A DNA stretch of 6,547 bases from Bacillota bacterium (GTDB taxonomy: Bacteria > Bacillota > Clostridia > Oscillospirales > Ruminococcaceae). Made by a program: the position numbers and the translations under genes. The stretch is taken from assembly GCA_023456995.1 (NCBI GenBank), contig JAEWNU010000231.1:1-6547 (forward strand), written 5' to 3'. Positions 1 to 5,592 of this stretch are shown one piece after another (within the stretch, counting starts at the first letter, position 1; each line of letters starts with the position of its first letter). Under the pieces are notes generated by a model that was not told the DNA's origin, ran no database searches, and saw nothing but the letters and a program-made list of their open reading frames with translations.

Positions 1-38
1 ACAGTAACCTTACATATATTGAGGTTGCTGTCTTTTTT
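1..38 (+). terminator. Rho-independent terminator or leader attenuator upstream of the CDF gene
   Basis: Bases 1-10 (ACAGTAACCT) pair with 22-31 (AGGTTGCTGT) with a single G-U wobble, leaving an 11-nt loop, and six T follow at 33-38. This is the form of an intrinsic terminator. It may end a gene to the left of the window. However, only 35 bases separate the T run from the CDF start codon, which leaves little room for a separate promoter, so it could instead be the terminator of a leader controlling the CDF gene. The stem may extend past the left edge. Confidence 0.7.
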
Positions 39-73
39 ATACATACCCACGACGGAGCTAAGGAGTATTTTTT

Positions 74-976
74 ATGTTGGATGATTTACAAAAACAAAAA
101 TTATGTCTGCGCGTCTCGATGGTGACAATCGTAGGCAATGTGCTGCTGACGATTGCCAAGCTGGCGGCGGGTATTATTGCGCATTCCTCGGCAATGATCT
201 CAGATGCGGTTCATTCTGCCTCGGATATTATCAGCACCGTTGTAGTAATTTGGGGCGTACGTCTCTCGACTCAGCGCGAAGATGACGAGCACCCCTATGG
301 GCATGAGCGCATGGAGTCGGCGGCCGCAGTGGCACTGGCCGGTTTGTTGATGATTACTGGCGTCTATATCGGCGTGGGCGGAGTTAAGACTATTCTCAGC
401 GGCCTTTCCGGCAGTTTTGTCGTACCAGGCTTTCTGGCGCTCGCAGCAGCGGTCGTGTCGATTGTTTCCAAAGAAATGATGTATCACTACACCCGCGCCG
501 CAGCTAAAAAAGCCGATTCAGCCTCACTGATGGCGGATGCCTGGCATCACCGCTCAGACGCGTTGTCTTCGGTTGGCTCGCTCATTGGTATCGGCGGAGC
601 GCTATTGGGCTTTCCTATCATGGATCCTATCGCCTGCGTCATCATTTCCCTAGTTATTGTTAAAGTTGCCTTCGACATTGCCCGACAGGCTTTTGATCAA
701 CTGTTAGACCGCGCCTGTGAACCTGCTCTGCAAGTAGAGATGCGCAATCTTGTATCGGCGCAGCAGGGGGTTCTCCGGCTCGACAGCCTGACCACTCGAA
801 AATTCGGCTCTAAAATTTATGTTGATGTTTGCATCGCAGTGGACGGTTCCTTGAGTGTCAAAGCAGGCCACGATATCGCGCAGGCGGTCCATGAACAGAT
901 TGAACATAATTTTCCCGCTGTTAAGCATTGTATGGTGCATGTAAACCCTTACACCGCTGAAAATTCAGAGCATTGA
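74..976 (+). CDS. Cation diffusion facilitator (CDF) family divalent metal exporter
   Basis: A full-length 300-residue CDF protein, predicted to export a divalent metal, probably Zn2+, across the cytoplasmic membrane in exchange for protons. Six membrane segments are visible at about residues 12-34, 38-60, 82-104, 115-136, 160-180 and 183-200. They are followed by a cytoplasmic dimerisation/metal-sensing domain at about 205-295. The metal site in segment 2 reads H47-S-A-S-D51 and the one in segment 5 reads H158-H-R-S-D162. In this family an HxxxD pair in both helices is usually linked to Zn/Cd rather than Mn or Fe; that specificity is an inference. The loop motif DEHPYGHERME (71-81) is also typical of the family. 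The ATG is preceded by AAGGAG (60-65) with 8-nt spacing. The gene stands alone: hairpin terminators flank it, and the next gene begins about 430 bases downstream. The reading frame closes with TGA followed at once by TAA. Confidence 0.93.
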   Translation: MLDDLQKQKLCLRVSMVTIVGNVLLTIAKLAAGIIAHSSAMISDAVHSASDIISTVVVIWGVRLSTQREDDEHPYGHERMESAAAVALAGLLMITGVYIGVGGVKTILSGLSGSFVVPGFLALAAAVVSIVSKEMMYHYTRAAAKKADSASLMADAWHHRSDALSSVGSLIGIGGALLGFPIMDPIACVIISLVIVKVAFDIARQAFDQLLDRACEPALQVEMRNLVSAQQGVLRLDSLTTRKFGSKIYVDVCIAVDGSLSVKAGHDIAQAVHEQIEHNFPAVKHCMVHVNPYTAENSEH

Positions 977-995
977 TAACATTTCTCTAAGGTAT

Positions 996-1055
996 AACCG
1001 CGCAGCGAGCGGTTGGACATCAGCGAGCATTAATAGCCACGATGCTTGTTAAACC
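996..1055 (+). repeat. Hairpin module, copy 1 (degenerate terminator-like)
   Basis: A short hairpin (AACCGC 996-1001 pairing with GCGGTT 1009-1014) is followed by GGACATC and then a longer imperfect hairpin (1022-1030 pairing with 1042-1050, 9 bp including two G-U pairs). The segment 1013-1040 repeats almost exactly at 1119-1145: both begin TTGGACATCAGCG and end TAATAGCCAC, with a few changes and one indel between. No T run follows this copy, so it does not look like a working terminator. It lies in the 3' untranslated region of the CDF gene. Confidence 0.6.
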
Positions 1056-1097
1056 ACAAGATTGCGCCGTGATTTGACTGTCCATCAAAAGGCGGTT

Positions 1098-1145
1098 GCC
1101 ACGGCAAGTGGCGAGTCATTGGACATCAGCGGGTATAATAGCCAC
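1098..1145 (+). repeat. Hairpin module, copy 2
   Basis: This has the same layout as the copy at 996-1055. A small hairpin (GCCAC 1098-1102 pairing with GTGGC 1108-1112) comes first, then GAGTCA and the repeated TTGGACATC (1119-1127), then a long hairpin whose left arm starts with AGCG (1128). Here the second hairpin is perfect and is followed by a T run. The short hairpins differ in sequence between the copies, while the TTGGACATCAGCG core is conserved. Confidence 0.6.
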
Positions 1146-1173
1146 ATCGTGGCTATTATACCCGCTTTTTTTT
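1128..1173 (+). terminator. Strong intrinsic terminator after the CDF gene
   Basis: Bases 1128-1145 and 1149-1166 form a perfect 18-bp stem around a 3-nt ATC loop, and the run of eight T spans 1166-1173. It lies about 150 bases after the CDF stop codon, so the CDF transcript would carry a long structured 3' tail. The T run supports termination of plus-strand transcripts only. Confidence 0.92.
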
Positions 1174-1208
1174 GCCATGACCAGTCCAATAATACCCAAA
1201 CTTTATGA

Positions 1209-1227
1209 AAAGTGATATGCTCACTTT
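1209..1227. promoter_or_regulatory. Dyad AAAGTGA-N5-TCACTTT, possible regulator binding site
   Basis: Perfect 7-bp inverted repeat arms (1209-1215 and 1221-1227) surround a 5-bp centre, TATGC. No T run follows, so it is not a terminator. Its position, about 45 bp upstream of the candidate promoter, would suit an activator or an upstream operator of the ABC operon. The regulator is unknown, and a 7-bp dyad in AT-rich DNA can occur by chance. Confidence 0.35.
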
Positions 1228-1269
1228 ATATGCGGAGTCCATCTTTTACCATTCCACCAGCTTAGTTCT

Positions 1270-1297
1270 TTTATTTCGATACTATGTGTGGTAGAAT
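1270..1297 (+). promoter_or_regulatory. Candidate extended -10 promoter for the ABC operon
   Basis: TAGAAT (1292-1297) differs from the -10 consensus at one base and is preceded by TGG (1289-1291), which gives an extended -10 (TGN) element. The best -35 is TTTATT (1270-1275) at 16-bp spacing and is weak, matching 3 of 6. Transcription would start near 1303-1305. It is the best candidate between the CDF terminator and the operon, but it has not been tested against background. Confidence 0.4.
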
Positions 1298-1407
1298 AAA
1301 GTGTATATTTGGTGAAATTTTTGGCTGATGAGGGCAACAATATGTCCTGATTTATACACTATTTTACCGGATAAAGATTTAGTAAATTGAAAGGAGACGG
1401 GCGACGG

Positions 1408-2409
1408 TTGGATAACATCATCACCATAAAGGGTCTCTCCAAAATATATCGTGTCGGAGCTGAAAAGGTCAAGGCGCTTAGCAATATCAATCTCGCAATC
1501 GGCAAAGGGGAAATCTGCTGTATCCTCGGTACCTCCGGCTCAGGAAAATCAACGTTATTGAACCAGCTGGCTGGGCTTGAAAAGCCTACCGCGGGCAGCG
1601 TATACATAGGTAAAACCAATATCTCACGCCTAACCGAAGATCAGCTTGCAGGCTTCCGTCAAAAGTATATCGGATTCGTGTTTCAGTCGTATAACCTCAT
1701 ACCCTCGATGACTGCTACCGAAAACGTGGCTATGCCGCTATTGTTCCGCGGGGTACCGCGCGAAATACGCGACCGCGAATCGCTGCAGATGTTAAAAAAG
1801 GTGGGGTTGGGCAATCGTGCGCGGCATAGGCCTTCGGAAATGTCCGGCGGACAGCAGCAGCGTGTAGGCATTGCACGGGCGTTTGTGGCAAAGCCAAAGA
1901 TTGTCTTTGCTGACGAGCCGACCGGCAACCTAGATAGCCGTACTACACTGGAAGTTATGCACCTGCTCATCGAAATGGCGCACACCAACGGCATTACATT
2001 TGTATTGGTAACGCACGACAACGAGCTAGCGCGCTACGCTGACCGCATCATCACGATCCGTGACGGCTTGGTGATCAGCGACGAAACAAATCCTCACCCG
2101 GCCTATTTAGACCCCATGCCGGAAGTTGAAGCATCAACAAAAACGCTGACAGCACCCAGTGTCGCGGCCCTTCCTCCAGCTGCTGAAGACACTGAGGCTG
2201 ATGCGCAGTCCGATTTCACCGTGACGGACAACACTGTGCAGCCTTCAGAAAACACGCAAACTGATTCCGACGAACCTAAGCCTCCGACGGATAATCAACC
2301 CCAAGCCGCTGCACAACCGCCCCCGGGCAATGCCAACGCCGAACCGGACTCATCGCAGGGCGAATCAGAGACAATCAATACCCCAGCGGAGGGTAAAATC
2401 GATGATTAA
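1408..2409 (+). CDS. ABC transporter ATP-binding protein, MacB/LolD type, with long disordered C-terminal tail
   Basis: This is the cytoplasmic ATPase of an ABC system, driving the permease encoded two genes downstream. From the TTG at 1408 the protein has 333 residues. Visible motifs are Walker A GTSGSGKST (41-49), Q-loop Gln93, signature MSGGQQQR (145-152, Met where Leu is usual), Walker B IVFADEP (165-171), D-loop GNLD (173-176) and switch His203. Their order, spacing and wording are typical of the MacB/LolD/FtsE group. I chose TTG 1408 because AAGGAG (1391-1396) precedes it by 11 nt; a further in-frame TTG at 1387 lies upstream of that site and lacks its own. The domain ends near residue 222. 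The last 105 or so residues are a low-complexity tail rich in Pro, Glu, Asp, Thr, Ala and Gln with no predicted fold, whereas relatives usually stop at about 220-250 residues. The stop codon overlaps the likely start of the next gene. Confidence 0.93.
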   Translation: MDNIITIKGLSKIYRVGAEKVKALSNINLAIGKGEICCILGTSGSGKSTLLNQLAGLEKPTAGSVYIGKTNISRLTEDQLAGFRQKYIGFVFQSYNLIPSMTATENVAMPLLFRGVPREIRDRESLQMLKKVGLGNRARHRPSEMSGGQQQRVGIARAFVAKPKIVFADEPTGNLDSRTTLEVMHLLIEMAHTNGITFVLVTHDNELARYADRIITIRDGLVISDETNPHPAYLDPMPEVEASTKTLTAPSVAALPPAAEDTEADAQSDFTVTDNTVQPSENTQTDSDEPKPPTDNQPQAAAQPPPGNANAEPDSSQGESETINTPAEGKIDD

Positions 2410-2437
2410 CAGCAAGGAGAGAACGTGCTTGAAAATG
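2388..2437 (+). promoter_or_regulatory. Two ribosome binding sites competing for the start of the anchored beta-domain protein
   Basis: GGAGG (2388-2392) lies 9 nt before ATG 2402, and this start overlaps the ATPase stop codon (ATGATTAA). A second site, AAGGAG (2414-2419), lies 9 nt before an in-frame TTG at 2429, with an ATG at 2435 close behind. All three starts leave a complete signal peptide. I prefer ATG 2402 because it has the better codon and the stronger site, and an overlap there would couple translation to the ATPase. Confidence 0.6.
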
Positions 2438-4135
2438 ATAAAAAAAATGTTTTGCTTACTGGTTGTGGTGATGATGGTAGCAGCTATGCTGCCTGCGACG
2501 GTCTTTGCGGCAAACAAAGAGGTAGCCAGCGTTGTAGGAACACTTGACGTATCTGGATCACCCAACACCACTGATGTTCCTATTGGAAGTAATTATAGGG
2601 TTGAGGTTACTGATAAACATCCCAATGGCATTACCGGTAAATTTTTGTTGCTTACTTACCCAGACAGCACTGGAAGACATCCCGAAATTATATCTTCCTC
2701 TCTTTCAGACGGAAAGAAATTTGTTGAATGGAATAATATTACCTTCGAGCGGCAGGTTGGTGATAATGCCTGGTCAACAAGCATGTATGCTACCTTTAAT
2801 GTTGTTGACAACGACAGTGACACCACTGTTAGCTCCAACAACATCACGATGTTAAATATTACAAAAACAAGAATCAAGGAAAACACATCATTTGAAGTAA
2901 CATTCCGAATCGTTGATTACAACGTTGACAATAGTCAGGTTCAAAACGGGGTTGTTCCTTATCTAACCGGATTTAACTCAAACGGTGCATTTATTCTTGA
3001 GGATGATGAAATTAAGTTTGAACGAATTACTCACGACAGTGGCAAATACGCTTTTAACGTTACGTTACCGCTACGATATACCGGTACCGGAAGTACGGTA
3101 TCATTTACGCTGGCATACAAAAACGTGCAAGGTACACTGCGCACCATCGACTGTTCCACCACCATTCCTCGCACCGTCGCTTCAAAAGAAGATGATGACA
3201 AGGACGACGACGATGATAAAAAAGACTCCGACTCCCCCATCCCCTATATCATCGTCGATAGCTACTCCTACGGTGACGGCAGTGTGACGGCAGGCGACGA
3301 GTTTACTCTCAAGTTGATCTTGCGCAATACCAGCAAGACGCATTCGCTGGAAAACATCGTCATGAAGGTTTCACCAATGGGCGTCTTTTCAATGGCCAGC
3401 TCATCGAATACCTTCTTCATCCCAAAGCTTCAGGCCGGCAGTATTATGGAGCATTCCATTACCCTGAACGCGGGACTTACCAAGGTCACTGACGACAAGG
3501 ACGCCAACTCTATCGACATTAAATTTACATACCAATACGCCGGAGCCGACGTTAAAAAGCTAGAGTCCGGCACCTCTAACGAAAAAATCACCCTGCCCGT
3601 TAATTTCCCAGACCGGTTCGAACTGGGTGTTCCCGAGTCGGATAGCACAGCCTACGTCGGTGAAGATTTTAACGTTTCAGTACCGATGGTCAACAAAGGC
3701 CGTAGCGGTGTTTATAACCTCACTGCCTTTGTGCGAGGAGACGGAATCAAAAACCCGGGTCAAACCCAGTACATCGGCAACCTGAATGCTGGCACCGAAT
3801 CTAGCGCGGACTTTTCGCTGCAATATCTCGAACCTGGCGACTACAGCGGCGAAATTGTTGTCACCTACGAAGATGCCAACATGAACCCCAAGGAAATGGT
3901 CTCGGTCTTTAACGTCACCGTTGAGGATATGGGGGGCGGCGAGCCGATGGAGCCAGAGTGGCCGGATGGTATGAACCCCAATGAGCCAGCTGAACCTGCG
4001 AATACCGAGCCGGAAAATGACCCCGTTCGACCTGTTAAAATCGTCGTTGGCCTCATCGTCGGCACCATGAGCGCCTTCGTGACCATTCAGAAAGCCAAAG
4101 CCAAGAGGAGTATCTACTTAGATGAAGACCTTTGA
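2402..4135 (+). CDS. Secreted, C-terminally membrane-anchored protein with CARDB/COG1361-like beta domains
   Basis: A 577-residue protein from ATG 2402, with alternative starts at 2429 and 2435. A Sec signal peptide is clear: Lys/Arg-rich n-region (to about 15), hydrophobic core (16-29) and cleavage near VFA-AN (36/37). Next comes a beta-rich N-terminal region (about 40-255), then an Asp/Lys linker (263-275). Two repeats resembling CARDB/COG1361 S-layer-type beta-sandwiches follow (about 282-400 and 403-509), each with the pattern of 'G-D/E-F ... N-x-(G/S)' strands and a 'L-x-A-G' turn. A Pro/Glu-rich stem leads to one membrane helix (about 545-562) and a basic cytoplasmic end, KAKAKR. The bulk is therefore outside the cell, anchored at the C-terminus. 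The family link rests on pattern and context, not on a search. Being translated between an ABC ATPase and an FtsX-type permease suggests it is the extracellular partner of that transporter; an S-layer or adhesive role is the alternative. The first third is noticeably more AT-rich than the remainder. Confidence 0.85.
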   Translation: MINSKERTCLKMIKKMFCLLVVVMMVAAMLPATVFAANKEVASVVGTLDVSGSPNTTDVPIGSNYRVEVTDKHPNGITGKFLLLTYPDSTGRHPEIISSSLSDGKKFVEWNNITFERQVGDNAWSTSMYATFNVVDNDSDTTVSSNNITMLNITKTRIKENTSFEVTFRIVDYNVDNSQVQNGVVPYLTGFNSNGAFILEDDEIKFERITHDSGKYAFNVTLPLRYTGTGSTVSFTLAYKNVQGTLRTIDCSTTIPRTVASKEDDDKDDDDDKKDSDSPIPYIIVDSYSYGDGSVTAGDEFTLKLILRNTSKTHSLENIVMKVSPMGVFSMASSSNTFFIPKLQAGSIMEHSITLNAGLTKVTDDKDANSIDIKFTYQYAGADVKKLESGTSNEKITLPVNFPDRFELGVPESDSTAYVGEDFNVSVPMVNKGRSGVYNLTAFVRGDGIKNPGQTQYIGNLNAGTESSADFSLQYLEPGDYSGEIVVTYEDANMNPKEMVSVFNVTVEDMGGGEPMEPEWPDGMNPNEPAEPANTEPENDPVRPVKIVVGLIVGTMSAFVTIQKAKAKRSIYLDEDL

Positions 4136-5483
4136 TATCATCCAGATGTGCCTGCGCAATCTGATCAGGCGCAAATACCGTACCCTGCTGACCTTAGTTG
4201 GCGTGGTCGCGGGCACCTGCGCTGTCGTTCTGATGATCGCGGTAGGTCTTGGTATGAAAGCCAGTCAGGAAGAACAACTTAAGCAGATGGGCGACCTCAC
4301 AATTATCGACGTCTACAGCTATGGCAAAACCGATAAATCAGGAAAAAAAGTGGTTATGGATGACGCCATGATCGAAAAGATCAGATCGATGCCCGGCGTT
4401 TTGACAGCCACGCCGCTTTATCGTCCCCAAAATCTCAGTGCGCAGCTATTTGCTGATAAAAACGAGCGCTATATGACCTATTTCTATAATATCATCGGTG
4501 TGTACCCCGATGCGCTTCCTCTTCTGGGTTATGAGCTGATTGAGGGCACATGGGAGAACGCGTTTTCAGCGCCATATTCGATTGTTATGGGTCAATATGG
4601 CGCCTATAACCTACAGGACACCCGTAAAACACGCGGCAATAATCGTGTGGATCCTTATCCTGACCGCTACGGTAAAATTTCAGAGCCCTTTGTCAACATG
4701 CTGGAAAGCAAGCTGCTTATTCGTTTACAGTCGGAAAAGGAAGGCGCTAAAAAAATAGAATACAAGCCCACGGTTAGCGCTGTGATGAAAGAAGACTGGC
4801 AGCGCGGCTACGAAACCTCACGCGGTATGTTTATGTCCGTTACCGACCTTAAAAAGATCGAGTCCGATTATATGAAGGCTAACAATATTAAAGTGGACAA
4901 AAACAATAACAACGGCTATGAAGAGACCAAAATCAAGGTTATCGATATCAATTATGTTGATGCGGTTCAAACCGCCATTGACGATATGGGCTTTGACACC
5001 TGGTCGATGGAAAGCATTCGAAAACCAATGGTCGAGCAGACAAAAAAGATTCAGATTTTTCTTGGGATGATCGCCGGTGTTTCGCTCTTTGTCGCGTCGT
5101 TGGGTATCATCAACACCATGCTGATGAGTGTGTACGAACGCACTCGCGAAATCGGCGTTATGAAGGTGGTCGGGTGCCACGTCAAGGATATCCGTACCCT
5201 GTTTCTTATGGAAGCCGGCTGCATTGGCCTTCTGGGTGGTATCGTAGGTATTGCTTTAAGTGGGTCTATCGCCTATCTGGTCAATTATATGGGTCTGAGT
5301 ATTAACTTCGGCACTGATATTTTTGGAGGTGGTGGCGGTGGTGCAGCGCAGATGTTTATCATTACACCGTGGCTCGTTTTGCTTGCATTGGTATTTTCGA
5401 CCCTTATCGGAATTCTTTCAGGCTATTACCCAGCAAACCGTGCCGTTAAAATTTCGGCCCTGACGGCCATTAAACAAGACTGA
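4122..5483 (+). CDS. ABC transporter permease, MacB/FtsX family
   Basis: A 453-residue permease with MacB topology. The amphipathic N-terminus MKTFDIIQMCLRNLIRRKYR leads into membrane helix 1 (about 20-45). A large extracellular domain of the MacB core type follows (about 46-308), then three C-terminal helices (about 309-335, 362-390 and 413-436). Diagnostic family stretches are YERTREIGVMKVVG (338-351), just after helix 2, and GYYPANRAVKISALTAIKQD (434-453) at the C-terminus. MacB-type permeases generally do not move substrates through the membrane bilayer; they use ATP to drive movements of the extracellular part. The ATG overlaps the end of the previous gene by 14 bases and has AGAGGAG (4104-4110) 11 nt upstream, so the three proteins are probably co-produced. 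Oddities are a run of six glycines (402-407) in the loop before the last helix, and an Asn/Lys-rich loop at about 258-270. The substrate is unknown. Confidence 0.93.
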   Translation: MKTFDIIQMCLRNLIRRKYRTLLTLVGVVAGTCAVVLMIAVGLGMKASQEEQLKQMGDLTIIDVYSYGKTDKSGKKVVMDDAMIEKIRSMPGVLTATPLYRPQNLSAQLFADKNERYMTYFYNIIGVYPDALPLLGYELIEGTWENAFSAPYSIVMGQYGAYNLQDTRKTRGNNRVDPYPDRYGKISEPFVNMLESKLLIRLQSEKEGAKKIEYKPTVSAVMKEDWQRGYETSRGMFMSVTDLKKIESDYMKANNIKVDKNNNNGYEETKIKVIDINYVDAVQTAIDDMGFDTWSMESIRKPMVEQTKKIQIFLGMIAGVSLFVASLGIINTMLMSVYERTREIGVMKVVGCHVKDIRTLFLMEAGCIGLLGGIVGIALSGSIAYLVNYMGLSINFGTDIFGGGGGGAAQMFIITPWLVLLALVFSTLIGILSGYYPANRAVKISALTAIKQD

Positions 5484-5519
5484 ATCTATTTACTAAAGCT
5501 AAATTCTGTACCATGCACC

Positions 5520-5560
5520 AAGCCCCTGATGCGGACAAAAGTCTACATCAGGGGCTTTTT
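5520..5560 (+). terminator. Intrinsic terminator of the ABC operon
   Basis: Bases 5520-5531 (AAGCCCCTGATG) pair perfectly with 5546-5557. Inside, after one C-A mismatch, a further short stem (GGAC with GTCT, one wobble) closes on an AAAA loop. A T run occupies 5556-5560. It lies 36 bases after the permease stop codon. On the minus strand no T run follows the stem, so it should end the plus-strand operon well and the convergent gene poorly. Confidence 0.92.
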
Positions 5561-5592
5561 AAGCAATAATTTCTTACCGTGGTGCGGCCAAT

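Larger units (their letters stand above)
1174..1407 (+). other. AT-rich intergenic region and untranslated leader of the ABC operon
   Basis: No convincing open reading frame is present on either strand. The stretch is AT-rich compared with the genes beside it. It holds a 7-bp dyad (1209-1227), a candidate extended -10 promoter (1270-1297), and an AAGGAG ribosome binding site (1391-1396) for the ATPase gene. If the candidate promoter is right, the leader is about 100 nt long. I see no recognisable riboswitch and no terminator between the promoter and the gene. Confidence 0.6.

Noticed and set aside
1001..1033. Short peptide frame RSERLDISEH ending in TAA in the CDF 3' region
   Set aside because: An in-frame stop (TAA at 995-997) lies just upstream and there is no start codon or ribosome binding site; the repeat also occurs in a different frame in its second copy.
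1119..1139. Promoter-like pair TTGGAC (1119-1124) and TATAAT (1134-1139)
   Set aside because: The spacing is only 9 bp, far too short for a sigma-70-type promoter, and the TATAAT lies inside the terminator stem, where both strands necessarily show it.
1300..1360. 8-bp inverted repeat AGTGTATA (1300-1307) / TATACACT (1353-1360)
   Set aside because: The arms are AT-rich and 45 bases apart, the inner bases do not extend the stem, and the left arm overlaps the likely transcription start, so a functional RNA stem is doubtful.
2544..2855. Plus-strand open frame of 103 codons inside the anchored protein gene
   Set aside because: It overlaps the signal-peptide protein in another frame with no ribosome binding site and no coding pattern of its own.
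4818..5180. Minus-strand open frame of 120 codons inside the permease gene
   Set aside because: It lies opposite the well-supported permease, its product resembles no family I recognise, and it is rich in His and Asn as expected from antisense reading.
5520..5557. Bidirectional terminator serving both convergent genes
   Set aside because: The stem is symmetric, but on the minus strand it is followed by GGTGCAT rather than a T run, so only plus-strand termination is supported.
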